A DNA stretch of 64,000 nucleotides from Streptomyces sp. NK08204 (GCF_020400585.1 NZ_JAINVF010000003.1:124001-188000); one strand, 5' to 3'. Numbered from the stretch's first letter, positions 46,400-55,822 are shown. Notes: generated by a model from the letters alone, not told the origin. Numbers and translations: made by a program.

Positions 46400-47953
46400 T
46401 CAGCCCAGGTCACCCTCGGCCGTCAACTCCGCCAGCCGGACCAGCGTCCGCACCGCGGAACCCGTGCCGCCCTTCGGTGTGTACCCGAACGGGCCGCCCT
46501 CGTTGAACGCGGGGCCCGCGATGTCGAGGTGTGCCCAGGTGATGCCCTCGCCGACGAACTCGCGCAGGAACAGACCGGCGACCAGGCCGCCGCCCATCCG
46601 CTCGCCCATGTTCGCGATGTCGGCGACGGTGGAGTCCATGCCCTTGCGCAGGTGCTCCGGCAGCGGCATCGGCCAGGCCGGCTCGCCGACCTCCTCGGCC
46701 GCCTCGTACACCGCGGTGCGGAACGCGTCGTCGTTGGCCATGACCCCGAAGGTCCGGCTGCCCAGCGCCAGCATCATCGCGCCGGTCAGCGTCGCGACGT
46801 CCACGATCGCGTCCGGCTTCTCCAGCGAGGCCGCCCACAGCGCGTCGGCCAGGACAAGCCGGCCCTCGGCGTCGGTGTTGAGCACCTCGACCGTCTTGCC
46901 GCTGTACATGCGCAGCACGTCACCGGGGCGGGTGGCGCTGCCGGACGGCATGTTCTCCGCCAGCGCGAGCCAGCCGGTGACATTGACCTCCAGGCCGAGG
47001 CGGGCGGCGGCGACCACCGCGGCGAACACGGCGGCGGCGCCGCTCATGTCGCACTTCATCGTCTCGTTGTGCCCGGCCGGCTTCAGGGAGATGCCGCCCG
47101 AGTCGTAGGTGATGCCCTTGCCGACGAAGGCGAGGTGCTTCTCCGCCTTCGGGTGCGTGTACGACAGCTTCACCAGGCGCGGGGCCGCCGCCGAGCCGCC
47201 GCCGACGCCGAGGATGCCGCCGTAGCCGCCCTTGGCCAGGGCCTTCTCGTCGAGCACCTGCACCTTGATGCCGTGCTCCTTGGCCGCGGTCTGGGCGACG
47301 GCGGCGAACGCCTGCGGGTCGAGGTCGTTCGGCGGCATGTTGATCAGGTCGCGGGCGCGGTTCAGCTCCTCGCCGACCGCGACGGCGCGGGCGACGGCGG
47401 CCTTGTGGGCCGCGTCCCGCGGCTTGCCGCCGAGCAGCGTGGCCTCGGCGAGCGGCGCCTTGCCGTTCTTGCCCTTGCCGTTCTTGCCGTTCTTGCCGTT
47501 CTCCTTGTACTGGTCGAAGGAGTACGCGCCGAGCAGCACGCCCTCGCCGATCGCGCCGATGGCGCCGGGGCCGTCGACGGGCAGGGCGAACGCGGCCTTC
47601 TTGCACCCGACGAGGGCCCGGGCGGCGACGCCGGCCGCCTTGCGCAGCGCCTCGGCGTCGTAGCCGGCGTCACCGTCCTCGGCGGCCTCGTCGTCCGGCT
47701 CCGCGCCCAGGCCGACCGCCAGCACGAGCGGCGCCTTGAAGCCGGCCGGTGCGGGCAGCTTCGTCAGCTCGCCCTCGGCACCCGAGGCACCGAGGGTCTC
47801 CAGGACGCCGGCCAGCTTGCCGTCGTACGCGTTGTCCACGGCTTCGGCGCCAGGGGCGACGACGGGACCCTTGGCGCCCTTGACGACGCCGATGACGATC
47901 GCGTCGGCCCGGAGGCCGGGCGCCGCGGCGGTGCTGAGAGTCAGAGCAGTCAC
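46400..47953 (-). CDS. pepA: Leucyl aminopeptidase (M17)
   Basis: This 517-residue cytosolic di-metal aminopeptidase releases N-terminal amino acids. The signature NTDAEGRLVLADAL and the metal-site lysine/aspartates in GKGITYDSGGISLKP are present, with MKCDMSGAAAVFA between them. An Asn-Gly-Lys repeat (ENGKNGKNGKGKNGK, near residue 155) sits between the N-terminal and catalytic domains. The GTG start is chosen at VTALTLSTAAAPG, where homologs begin; its ribosome binding site is weak. Confidence 0.95.
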   Translation of the reverse strand: MTALTLSTAAAPGLRADAIVIGVVKGAKGPVVAPGAEAVDNAYDGKLAGVLETLGASGAEGELTKLPAPAGFKAPLVLAVGLGAEPDDEAAEDGDAGYDAEALRKAAGVAARALVGCKKAAFALPVDGPGAIGAIGEGVLLGAYSFDQYKENGKNGKNGKGKNGKAPLAEATLLGGKPRDAAHKAAVARAVAVGEELNRARDLINMPPNDLDPQAFAAVAQTAAKEHGIKVQVLDEKALAKGGYGGILGVGGGSAAAPRLVKLSYTHPKAEKHLAFVGKGITYDSGGISLKPAGHNETMKCDMSGAAAVFAAVVAAARLGLEVNVTGWLALAENMPSGSATRPGDVLRMYSGKTVEVLNTDAEGRLVLADALWAASLEKPDAIVDVATLTGAMMLALGSRTFGVMANDDAFRTAVYEAAEEVGEPAWPMPLPEHLRKGMDSTVADIANMGERMGGGLVAGLFLREFVGEGITWAHLDIAGPAFNEGGPFGYTPKGGTGSAVRTLVRLAELTAEGDLG

Positions 47954-48384
47954 GGTGGTGAATTCTCGCTTCCGATGTGAAGTTGCTGTGGCCGAAGTGG
48001 TGTGGGTCGACCGGGCCCGAGAGCCGACCCTAGGTCCAGGCCTGGGGGCGTGTGGCACCGGGGCCTTCACCGTGTCGGCGAACACCCGGGACGAGACTAC
48101 GCGCGTACGCCCGTTCGCTCATTCCTGCGGGCGTTCACCTGTCCTTGGCGTCGTCGCAACTTCCGCCCCCGGCGCACCGGTTGCCTGCGTCACAGTCGCC
48201 ACGTTCCGATGGCCCACCGCCCGCCGACACATGTTTTCCACCGGTTGCGCGCGGGTTCACCCCCGGGACCCGTGGCTCACCGTGCGCACCGCTGGTGAGC
48301 GGCCACCGTCACCGCGACGGGCGGGACTGATCGGCCTGGGGCTCGCCGCGCCCGGCGCCGGAGCGGCGAAACGAGCCGCGTACC
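47954..48384. other. Region upstream of pepA, no intact gene seen
   Basis: Open frames here have poor codon use. The segment should contain the pepA promoter and may include decayed 5' sequence of the pseudogene that follows. Confidence 0.4.
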
Positions 48385-48700
48385 GACCTCGGAGTGCTGG
48401 TGGCCGACGACGGCGGCAGTCCGGCCGACGCGATCAGACGCCGTCCGCGCTCCGGCACGGCACCGCGCCTGGTACGGAACCCAGGGTTGCTTCTACGGCC
48501 CAGTGGCCTCGGGCACCGGCGACTTCCGGTACTACGGACGGCTGTCCACGGCGGCCCGGACCCTCGGCTGCGGCACCGCCGCCTTCCACCACGGCACCCT
48601 GCCGCACCCCGCGTACGCGGCGCTCGCCGGCCTCCTGGTCGCCTTCGAGGGTCCCTGGACGACGTACCCGCGCACCCCAGCGGTGCCCCGGCACGGGCAC
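48385..48700 (+). pseudogene. Frameshifted remnant of a spherulin-4-like gene
   Basis: One frame gives DLGVLVADDGGSPADAIRRR. A second frame, shifted by one, picks up at about 48470 with WYGTQGCFYGPVASG, then DFRYYGRLSTAARTLG and AYAALAGLLVAFEGPWTTYP. Both stretches have clean Streptomyces codon use. Together they resemble, from memory, the middle and end of spherulation-specific family 4 proteins (pattern: GY.dt.YG.R, wY.vdG.F, tFEGpw..Y). The N-terminal half is missing and the 3' end runs into the convergent RDD gene. An inactivated gene fits best; a sequencing error is possible. Confidence 0.45.
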
Positions 48701-49309
48701 TCAGCCCTGGGGCGCGCTGCCCCACGGAGTGGATCCGGCCCGCTGAAACGCCCCCTCGACGCAGGTGCCGGCCAGCCGGTCCGCGAGGGAGCGGCGGCCG
48801 GGCAGGACGACCGTCAGCGCATTGCCGAGGAACAGCAGCACCGCCGCCGCCCACACCAGCACCGAGAGCACGAGCCGGCCCTCGATCAGCAGCACACAGG
48901 CCAGGGCGTAGACGGCGACGTCGGCGGCGGTGGTGACGGCGGCCCGGCGCAGGGCGTGGCGGGACAGCCGCGGGGTGACCCGCAGGCCGAGCAGGCCCTT
49001 GCCGAGGGTGCGGCCGAGCAGGCCGAGACAGGCCCACTGGTAGAGGAACGTCACCACGACCAGCGCCCCGAAGGCCTCCTCCACGTCCAGCACCGCCTTG
49101 TCCCACAGCGACAGACCGAGCGCCTCGGAGGCGTCGACGACATCGCCGCGCGAGGTCAGCAGGTCCAAGCCGCCCCTCGTCGCCAGCTCCGGCACATCGG
49201 TGACGAGGGCGGTGATCCGGTGGAAGGTGAACACGGCGAGCAGCCAGGCCACCGCCACCACCAGCCCGAAGTCGATCAACCAGGCCACGGCACGGCGCAG
49301 CTTGAGCAC
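48701..49309 (-). CDS. RDD family membrane protein
   Basis: This 202-residue protein begins VLKLRRAVAWLIDFGLVVAVAWLLAVF, with RDD-type residues in the first segment and further membrane segments at about 80-100 and 125-165. LGRTLGKGLLGLRVTPRLS is the characteristic loop and RSLADRLAGT the C-terminal signature. The function is unknown. The GTG start follows a GGGGGA site. cobS begins about 50 bp downstream on the other side of its 5' end, on the same strand. Confidence 0.88.
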   Translation of the reverse strand: MLKLRRAVAWLIDFGLVVAVAWLLAVFTFHRITALVTDVPELATRGGLDLLTSRGDVVDASEALGLSLWDKAVLDVEEAFGALVVVTFLYQWACLGLLGRTLGKGLLGLRVTPRLSRHALRRAAVTTAADVAVYALACVLLIEGRLVLSVLVWAAAVLLFLGNALTVVLPGRRSLADRLAGTCVEGAFQRAGSTPWGSAPQG

Positions 49310-49356
49310 GGAAGTCCCCCGATCCCACCCGTCTTGTCCGTGTACGGCGGAGGATC

Positions 49357-50163
49357 CTAACGGCCGAAGGAGAGCACCACCAGCGCGGTCGTCGCGGCCG
49401 TCTCCGCGAGGGCGCCGAAGACGTCACCGGTGACCCCGCCGAAGCGGCGCGTGCAGTGCCCGAGGAGGAGTTCGGCCGCGCCGATCGCGCCGACCACGGC
49501 GAACGCGGCGCGCGCGCTCTCGAACCCGCCGGAGCAGGCGCCAGCCGCCCCGGCCGCTGCGACCACCGCCCCCGCCACGGCCAGCGCCGCGCCCCGGGGC
49601 ACCACCCCGGCGACCGCCGCGCCCAGCCCCTCCGGGCGCGCCGCGGGCACTCCGGTGCGGGCGGCCAGGGTCAGCGCGAGCCGGGCGGCGGCCGCCGAGA
49701 CGACGGCGGCCAGCGCGCCCCGCGCCCACGAGTCGCCGTACGCCCGCGCCAGCGCGGCCACCTGGGCCAGCACCACGAGGACGAGGGCGAGCACCCCGAA
49801 CGGGCCGATGTCCGACTGCTTCATGATCCGCAGCGCGTCCTCGGCGGGCTTGCCGCTGCCCAGTCCGTCAGCGGTGTCCGCGAGCCCGTCCAGGTGCAGG
49901 CCACGGGTGAGCACGGCCGGTACGGCGGCGGAGGCGACGGCGGCGAGCAGCGGACCGGCGCCCAGGAAGAGCAGCAGCAGCCCGGCGCCGGCCGCACAGC
50001 CGCCCACGACCACTCCGGCCACCGGCGCGCCCAGCATGCCGCCGCGCGCGGCCTCCCGGTCCCAGCGGCGCACCGGGACGGGCAGCACGGTGAGCGTGCC
50101 GAAGGCGAAGCGCAGGCCGTCGAGGAGCGAGGCAGAACGCGAGGTCGAAGGGGTCTCGGTCAC
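49357..50163 (-). CDS. cobS: Adenosylcobinamide-GDP ribazoletransferase
   Basis: This 268-residue membrane enzyme joins adenosylcobinamide-GDP with alpha-ribazole, the last assembly step of cobalamin. It shows LRFAFGTLTVLPVPVRRWDREAA at the N-terminus. TRGLHLDGLADTADGLGSGK, with its aspartate-rich metal motif, and MKQSDIGPFGVLALVL follow, along with multiple hydrophobic segments. The GTG start (VTETPSTSRSASLL) lacks a clear ribosome binding site; an ATG 21 codons upstream is possible but would overlap the divergent gene. Confidence 0.93.
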   Translation of the reverse strand: MTETPSTSRSASLLDGLRFAFGTLTVLPVPVRRWDREAARGGMLGAPVAGVVVGGCAAGAGLLLLFLGAGPLLAAVASAAVPAVLTRGLHLDGLADTADGLGSGKPAEDALRIMKQSDIGPFGVLALVLVVLAQVAALARAYGDSWARGALAAVVSAAAARLALTLAARTGVPAARPEGLGAAVAGVVPRGAALAVAGAVVAAAGAAGACSGGFESARAAFAVVGAIGAAELLLGHCTRRFGGVTGDVFGALAETAATTALVVLSFGR

Positions 50164-50224
50164 CGGCGCAGGGTACCGGGCGGTGCGCAGTGCCCCTCCC
50201 CGCCCCCGGGGATAAAGTGCGCAC

Positions 50225-50989
50225 ATGGGGCACTGGTTGCAGCGGAACATCGTCGAGCCGGGCAAGCTGCCCCTGCTGCTCGCCCTCGCCGCCTTCATGC
50301 TCACCTTCCTGGTCACCCGGGTCATCACGCGGCTGATCCGGGCCGGCAAGGGGCCGTTCGGGAACGTCAAAGCGGGCGGGCTGCACATCCACCATGTCGT
50401 CCCCGGAGTCGTGCTCACCATCGTGGGCGGCTTCGGTGCCGTCGCCTCCGGCCGGCATGGTCCCGGCGGGGCCGTCGCCGCCGTCTTCTTCGGCATGGGG
50501 GCGGGTCTCGTCCTGGACGAGTTCGCGCTGATCCTGCACCTGGACGACGTCTACTGGAGCGAGGAGGGCCGCAAGAGCGTCGAGGTGGTCGTGCTCACCG
50601 CCGCCCTCGTCGGTCTGCTGCTCGCGGGGTTCGCCCCGTTCGGCGTCAACGACCTGTCCCAGGAGGAACTCCAGAGCCGCGGCACGGTCATCGGCGACAT
50701 CGCCGCGAACTTCGTCTTCGCGGTCGTCGCGCTGAGCAAGGGAAAGACCCGCCTGGCCGTCTTCGGGGTGGTCGTGCCCCTCATCGCCCTCGTCGGCGCC
50801 GTCCGGCTGGCCCGCCCGGGCTCCCCGTGGGCCCGCCGCTTCTACGGCCGCCGCCCCCGCGCCCGCGCCCGGGCCGTCCTGCGGGCCTACCGCCACGACC
50901 TCCGGTGGGCCGGGCCGAGGCGCGCCTTTCAGGACTGGATCGGCGGCAAACCCGACCCGCGCCCGGCGCCCCCGTCCCTCCGCAGGTGA
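50225..50989 (+). CDS. Conserved integral membrane protein
   Basis: This 254-residue protein has about six hydrophobic segments between residues 14 and 200. A His-rich motif KAGGLHIHHVVPGVVLTIV and an acidic stretch DEFALILHLDDVYWSEEGR look like conserved polar sites in the membrane. Metal or lipid chemistry is conceivable but unproven. Its basic C-terminal tail overlaps the convergent rhomboid-like gene by 61 bp. It starts about 60 bp from the divergent cobS. Confidence 0.82.
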   Translation: MGHWLQRNIVEPGKLPLLLALAAFMLTFLVTRVITRLIRAGKGPFGNVKAGGLHIHHVVPGVVLTIVGGFGAVASGRHGPGGAVAAVFFGMGAGLVLDEFALILHLDDVYWSEEGRKSVEVVVLTAALVGLLLAGFAPFGVNDLSQEELQSRGTVIGDIAANFVFAVVALSKGKTRLAVFGVVVPLIALVGAVRLARPGSPWARRFYGRRPRARARAVLRAYRHDLRWAGPRRAFQDWIGGKPDPRPAPPSLRR

Positions 50990-51687
50990 CCGATCCGCGG
51001 CTGGTGCCCGTAGGGGTACCGGTACCGGTGGCGACATCGGTGGCGGTGCCGCACCGCCACCGCCAGGCACAGGGTGCCCACGGCCATCAGCGCGGCCAGG
51101 TGCTCCTTGCCCGCCAGGTTCTCCTTCACCAGCACCTCGACCACCATGGCCGACGTCACCGCACCCGCCGTGACGTAGGCGCCGTACCACCAGCCCAGGA
51201 ACACCGCGAGACCCACCACGGCCGCCGACGGGCCCGTGTCCACCACCTGCGCGTCCGTCCCGGGCAGCCCGAAGGGGGCGTGCGGGCCGAGCGCGATGCC
51301 GACGCGCGCGTACAGCGTCCCGGTGAGCGTGGCGACGTACCCGATGGCCAGCGTCCGCCACCAGCCCAGGCACACCTCGGCGATCCCGAACACGAACAGG
51401 ATCTGCGCCAGCGCGCCCCACACCGGCAGATCCAGCGCCGGGACGAACAGCGACAGGGGAGTGCGCAGCAGGGCCAGCACCAGCGGGTCCTCGGCCCGTA
51501 CGGCGCCCAGGTCCTGCACGGCCCGGTAGCCCCAGGGCTGGTTCTGCACGAAGTGCAGCAGCGCCGTCAGGACCACCACCGTGATCGTCATCGGGACCGC
51601 ACGCGGGCCCCGTTTCGCCAGGGGCTCGCGCACGGTGACGTACAGCAGCCCCCACTCGGCGCGGGCCCACCGGGCGAGCGTCCTCAT
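50929..51687 (-). CDS. Rhomboid-like membrane protein
   Basis: This 252-residue protein has about six membrane segments between residues 32 and 215 and layout features of actinobacterial rhomboid-like proteins: LLHFVQNQPWGYRAVQ, ILFVFGIAEVCLGWWRTLAIGYVATLTGTLYARVG and FLGWWYGAYVTAG. No clear GxSG/His protease dyad is seen, so proteolysis is doubtful. The C-terminus is His/Arg-rich. It starts 10 bp after the MprF-like gene, forming an operon. Confidence 0.8.
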   Translation of the reverse strand: MRTLARWARAEWGLLYVTVREPLAKRGPRAVPMTITVVVLTALLHFVQNQPWGYRAVQDLGAVRAEDPLVLALLRTPLSLFVPALDLPVWGALAQILFVFGIAEVCLGWWRTLAIGYVATLTGTLYARVGIALGPHAPFGLPGTDAQVVDTGPSAAVVGLAVFLGWWYGAYVTAGAVTSAMVVEVLVKENLAGKEHLAALMAVGTLCLAVAVRHRHRCRHRYRYPYGHQPRIGHLRRDGGAGRGSGLPPIQS

Positions 51688-51697
51688 CGGGCGTCCC

Positions 51698-53494
51698 TCA
51701 TCTGTGCGTGTCCAGGTGCCTGCGGTGCAGCCACTTCGGCAGGCCCGGCGCCTCCAGGAACCCCTCGGCGCGGGCCGACGCGAGGCCGATGCGCGGCAGG
51801 TCCGCGCTCTTCTCGAAGAGCAGGAACCGCGGCTCCCAGATGGGCCGGTACTTGGCGTTGGCGCGGTACAGCGACTCGATCTGCCACCACCGCGAGAAGA
51901 AGCTGAGCAGTGACCGCCACAGCCTGAGCACCGGACCGGCACCGAGGCGCGCGCCGCGTTCGAAGACCGACCTGAACATCGCGAAGTTCAGGGAGACCTG
52001 CGTGATCCCGATCTCCTGGGCCCGGCGCAGCAGTTCGATGACCATGAACTCCATCAGCCCGTTGTCGGAGTCCCGGTCGCGCCGCATGAGGTCCAGCGAC
52101 AGCCCGTGCGGTCCCCACGGCACGAAGGACAGCAGCGCGCGCAGCCGGCCCTCGGCGTCCGCGCACTCCAGCATCACGCACTGTCCGTCCTCGGGATCCC
52201 CGAGCCGCCCCAGCGCCATGCTGAAGCCCCGCTCGGTCGCGCCGTCCCGCCAGTCGTCCGCACGCTCGACGAGATACGCCATCCTGTCCGCGGGGATGTG
52301 CTCGTGCCGCCGGATCCGCACCTCGTACCCGGCCCGCTTCACCCGGTTGTACGCCTGCCGGACGGTACGCATCGCCCGCCCCTCCAGCGTGAACTCGGCC
52401 ACCTCCACGATCGCCTCGTCGCCCAGCTCCAGGGCGTCCAGACCGTGCCGGGCGTAGACGGTCCCGGCCTCCTCGCTCGCCCCCATCACCGCCGGGATCC
52501 ATCCGTGCGCCCGCGCCTGTGCGAGCCACGGCGCGATCGCCCCCGGCCATGCCTCCGGATCCCCGATCGGGTCCCCGGAGGCGAGGCTGACCCCGCCGAC
52601 GACGCGATAGGCGACCGCCGCCTTCCCGGTCGGCGACCACACCACGCTCTTCTCCCGGCGCAGCGCGAAATAGCCGAGCGAGTCCCGGTCGCCGTGCCGC
52701 CCCAGCAGCTCCCGCAGCCGCTTCTCGTCGTCCTCGGTGAGCGGGTCGACGGCGCGCCGGGAGCGGAACGCGGCGTAGAGCACGGCGAGGACGAGGGCCG
52801 TGCTGAGCACGTTGATCGCCACATTGGCCCAGTTGGGCGGGTCGATCCCCGGGAAGCGGGACTCCTCGGCGGCCACCGACACCAGCCGCAGGGTGCCGTA
52901 GTGCCAGCGCTCCAGGAAGGTCGAACGGCCCGCGTCCGGCGCCTGGTTGGTGACCGTCACCAGCAGCCCCGCCAGCAGCGAGGCGAGCAGTCCGCCGCCG
53001 ACGGCGACGGACGCGGCGAGTCGCGGGTTGGACCGGTCGCCCTTGGCGTAGAACTCCTGGCGGCCGACGAGCAGCGCGCCGACGAAGGCGGCCGTCAGCG
53101 CCAGCGAGATCCAGTTCTGCGCGTACTGCCGGATCTCCGGGAAGGCCATGGCGAACGCGAACAGGGCGAGGAAGGCCCCGCTGAGCACGAGGTTGAGAAT
53201 CCACGCGGCCCGCTTCCTGCGCCGCATGGTGATCGCCAGGAACGCGGTGAACACACCGGAGGCGAAGCCGGCCGTCAGCAGATACGGCGTGAAGAAGTTC
53301 TCCTGGTTGTGCCGGCGCACGTCCTGGCCCAGCGAGACCCATGCCGCGCTGAGGAAGTTGACGAAGGCGACGGCCCGCAGGTACCAGACGGCGACGGCGG
53401 CGGCTCGCCGGGAGGCCCCGCCGCGCCGCCGCCGTCGCTCACTCGACCGTTCAGGTTCGGCTCGCTGTTCCACGGCATTTCGGGCATCTCCCAT
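51698..53494 (-). CDS. MprF-like phosphatidylglycerol lysyltransferase domain protein (DUF2156)
   Basis: This 598-residue protein has six or so membrane segments (about 35-240) followed by a cytosolic DUF2156/GNAT-like domain (about 255-590). Motifs include YFALRREKSVVWSPTGKAAVAYRVVGG, AYNRVKRAGYEVRI, GHGLSLDLMRRD-like HGLSLDLMRRDRDS and VSLNFAMFRSVFERG. Relatives move lysine or alanine from tRNA to phosphatidylglycerol or flip the product. Amino acid and lipid specificity cannot be told. The upstream ribosome binding site is poor, so the start is uncertain. It leads an operon with the rhomboid-like gene. Confidence 0.88.
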   Translation of the reverse strand: MGDARNAVEQRAEPERSSERRRRRGGASRRAAAVAVWYLRAVAFVNFLSAAWVSLGQDVRRHNQENFFTPYLLTAGFASGVFTAFLAITMRRRKRAAWILNLVLSGAFLALFAFAMAFPEIRQYAQNWISLALTAAFVGALLVGRQEFYAKGDRSNPRLAASVAVGGGLLASLLAGLLVTVTNQAPDAGRSTFLERWHYGTLRLVSVAAEESRFPGIDPPNWANVAINVLSTALVLAVLYAAFRSRRAVDPLTEDDEKRLRELLGRHGDRDSLGYFALRREKSVVWSPTGKAAVAYRVVGGVSLASGDPIGDPEAWPGAIAPWLAQARAHGWIPAVMGASEEAGTVYARHGLDALELGDEAIVEVAEFTLEGRAMRTVRQAYNRVKRAGYEVRIRRHEHIPADRMAYLVERADDWRDGATERGFSMALGRLGDPEDGQCVMLECADAEGRLRALLSFVPWGPHGLSLDLMRRDRDSDNGLMEFMVIELLRRAQEIGITQVSLNFAMFRSVFERGARLGAGPVLRLWRSLLSFFSRWWQIESLYRANAKYRPIWEPRFLLFEKSADLPRIGLASARAEGFLEAPGLPKWLHRRHLDTHR

Positions 53495-53574
53495 AGGGGA
53501 GGATCATATGGGTGCCCTTCTCCCGAACGGTGCTAATTGCCCGGCGGGCCTTGCCGGGACAGCGCACCGCCCGG

Positions 53575-54708
53575 TTACTCCTGCTCGGTCTCCGGCTTCC
53601 GCTCGGTCTCCGGTTCCTGCTCGGCCTCCGGCTCCTTCTCGGTCTCCGGCTCCTTGCCGGTCTCCGGCTTCTCCGGCAGTTCCGCCGCCAACGCGGCGGC
53701 GGCCCGCACCAGCGGCAGCGCCAGCAGCGCGCCGACGCCCTCGCCGACCTTCACGCCCTGGTCCAGCAGCGGCTCCAGGGCCATCCGGTCCAGCGCCTTG
53801 GCCTGACCCGGCTCCCCGCTGTCGTGCCCGGCGAGCCACCAGTCCGGTGCCCGGAACGCCACCCGCTGCCCGACCAGCGCGCACGCGGCGGCCACCACCC
53901 CGTCGAGGATCACCGGCAGCTTCCGTACCGCACACTGCAACAGGAACCCGGTCATCGCGGTCAGATCCGCCCCGCCGACCGTCGCCAGCAGCTGCAACTG
54001 GTCCCCGAGCACCGGCCGCGCCCGGCGCAGCGCGTCCCGGATCGCGGCGCACTTGCGCATCCACGTCAGGTCGTCGATCGCGAGCCCGCCCCGCCCGGTC
54101 ACCACGGACGCGTCGGTCCCGCACAGCCCCGCGACCAGCACCGCCGCCGCCGTCGTCCCGCCCACGCTCACGTCGCCGAGCACCACCAGGTCGGTCCCCG
54201 AGTCGGCCTCCTCGTCGGCGATCGCGACACCCGCCCGGAACGCCGCCTCGGCCTCCTCCAGGGTCAGCGCGTCCTCGATGTCGATACGACCGCTGCCGCG
54301 CCGCACCCGGTGCCGTACGACATCCTCCGGAAAGGCGTCCGGCGCACAGTCCACGGCCATGTCCACCACCCGCACGGGCACTTCGAGCCGCCGCGCGAGC
54401 ACCGCCACCGGGCTGCCGCCCTCCAGCACGGCGCGCACCAGCTGCCCGGCGCTGCCCGCGGGCCGCGCGGAGACGTCGAGGGAGGCGATGCCGTGGTCAC
54501 CGGCGAAGAGGACCACCCGCGGACGTTCAACGGGCCGTACCGGTACGGCGCCCTGCGCGGCGGAGAGCCACTCGCCGAGTTCGTCGAGGCGCCCGAGCGA
54601 CCCGGGCGGCACCATCTGGCGCGCCCGCCGGGTCTCGGCGTCACGGCGCACGCCCCCGTCCGGGCGCTCGATCAGATCGGTGAAGTCGTCCAGATTAAGC
54701 CTGCTCAT
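53575..54708 (-). CDS. cobT: Nicotinate-nucleotide-dimethylbenzimidazole phosphoribosyltransferase
   Basis: This 377-residue enzyme activates the lower ligand of cobalamin as alpha-ribazole phosphate. Motifs are PPGSLGRLDELGEWL, VVLFAGDHGIA, the GDVSVGGTTAAAVLVAG loop and a TVGGADLTAMTGFLL region, with the C-terminal catalytic Glu area in LDQGVKVGEGVGALLALPLV. The tail (about 350-377) is a Pro/Glu/Thr repeat (PETEKEPEAEQEPETERK) outside the fold. The ATG (MSRLNLDDFTDL) is where homologs begin. Confidence 0.95.
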   Translation of the reverse strand: MSRLNLDDFTDLIERPDGGVRRDAETRRARQMVPPGSLGRLDELGEWLSAAQGAVPVRPVERPRVVLFAGDHGIASLDVSARPAGSAGQLVRAVLEGGSPVAVLARRLEVPVRVVDMAVDCAPDAFPEDVVRHRVRRGSGRIDIEDALTLEEAEAAFRAGVAIADEEADSGTDLVVLGDVSVGGTTAAAVLVAGLCGTDASVVTGRGGLAIDDLTWMRKCAAIRDALRRARPVLGDQLQLLATVGGADLTAMTGFLLQCAVRKLPVILDGVVAAACALVGQRVAFRAPDWWLAGHDSGEPGQAKALDRMALEPLLDQGVKVGEGVGALLALPLVRAAAALAAELPEKPETGKEPETEKEPEAEQEPETERKPETEQE

Positions 54709-54841
54709 TCGCCGAACAGTACCGGGCGGTGGACGGCCGTCTCCGCGCACATCGCCACCACACCCGCACGATGTCTTTGCACCCGGGGCGGGTATCCCAT
54801 ACGTTCCGCTTTGCAGCGGAATGTCGCACAGGGAGCCGCCC

Positions 54842-55822
54842 ATGCCCCCCTCGCCCTCCACGCCCTCCGCCCCGCAGGCCGCCGACCCGTTGTACGAGCC
54901 GCGCCGCGAGGACTGTCCCTGGTGCGGCTCCGGGCGCCTGCGCACCCGGCGGCGCGGCTCCGACCCCGGCCGGCGCGACCCGGGGTCGCTCGCGCTGGAC
55001 GAGTGCGGCGACTGCGGGCACGCCTTCCGGAACCCCCGGCTCACGACACAGGGGCTCGCCCTACGCCTCCGGGACCTCCCCGAGGGCCACCCGGAGGACT
55101 TCGCCGAACGCCTCCTGCGCGCGGGGGAGGTGCGCCGCCGGCACCGGGCCGCGGCCCGCGCGGTCCTGCCCCTGTGCGAGCCCGAGAGCTGGCTGGACAT
55201 CGGCACCGGGTACGCCCGCTTCCCCGAGACGGCGAAGGAGGTCTTCGCCTACACCTCCTTCGACGGCCTGGACCCCACCGGACGCGTCGAGGAGGCCCGG
55301 CTGGCGGGACGCGTCGAAGAGGCCCACCGCGGCCGGCTCACCGACCCCGGGGTGCGGGCCCGGCTGCACTCCCGCTACGACGTCGTGAGCATGTTCCACC
55401 ACCTGGAGCACGCCCCTGACCCGCGTGCGGAACTGCACGCGGCCCTCGGCGCGCTGCGCCCCGGCGGGCACCTCCTCGTCGACGTTCCCGACCCGCACAG
55501 TGCGTTCGCGACGCTGCTGGGCCCGTGGTGGCCGCCCCACGGCCGGCCGAGCCACCTGCACCTGATGCCGCTGGACAACCTCCACGCGGAACTGAAGACC
55601 CAGGGCTGCACGATCGTCACCACCGACCGCAGGGCCGCGCACCTCCCCTACGACCTCTCGGCGGCCCTCTTTCTGGCGCTGGCCCACACCCACCGCGCCG
55701 TACGCACGACGGCGGCCCCGGCCCTGGCCGCGGCCGCAGCACTGGACCGCAGCCTGGCCCCGCTCCTGCGCCGCACCCGCTTCTCGAACGCGTACCGGGT
55801 CATCGCCCGCAAGCCGGCATAG
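54842..55822 (+). CDS. Class I SAM methyltransferase with N-terminal zinc ribbon
   Basis: This 326-residue protein has a zinc-ribbon-like N-terminus (CPWCGSGRLRTR to CGDCGHAFRNPRLT, residues about 25-65). A methyltransferase domain follows, with the SAM site SWLDIGTGYARFPE, the MFHHLEHAPDPRAEL segment and LRPGGHLLVDVPDP. This resembles Methyltransf_23 proteins acting on sugars or lipids; the substrate is unknown. It is divergent from cobT and convergent with cobU. Confidence 0.88.
   Translation: MPPSPSTPSAPQAADPLYEPRREDCPWCGSGRLRTRRRGSDPGRRDPGSLALDECGDCGHAFRNPRLTTQGLALRLRDLPEGHPEDFAERLLRAGEVRRRHRAAARAVLPLCEPESWLDIGTGYARFPETAKEVFAYTSFDGLDPTGRVEEARLAGRVEEAHRGRLTDPGVRARLHSRYDVVSMFHHLEHAPDPRAELHAALGALRPGGHLLVDVPDPHSAFATLLGPWWPPHGRPSHLHLMPLDNLHAELKTQGCTIVTTDRRAAHLPYDLSAALFLALAHTHRAVRTTAAPALAAAAALDRSLAPLLRRTRFSNAYRVIARKPA

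Noticed and set aside
53575..55206. A longer form of cobT beginning far upstream
   Set aside because: The added 166 residues are Arg/Ser-rich, overlap the divergent methyltransferase gene and lack homology; the ATG at 54708 matches the family start.
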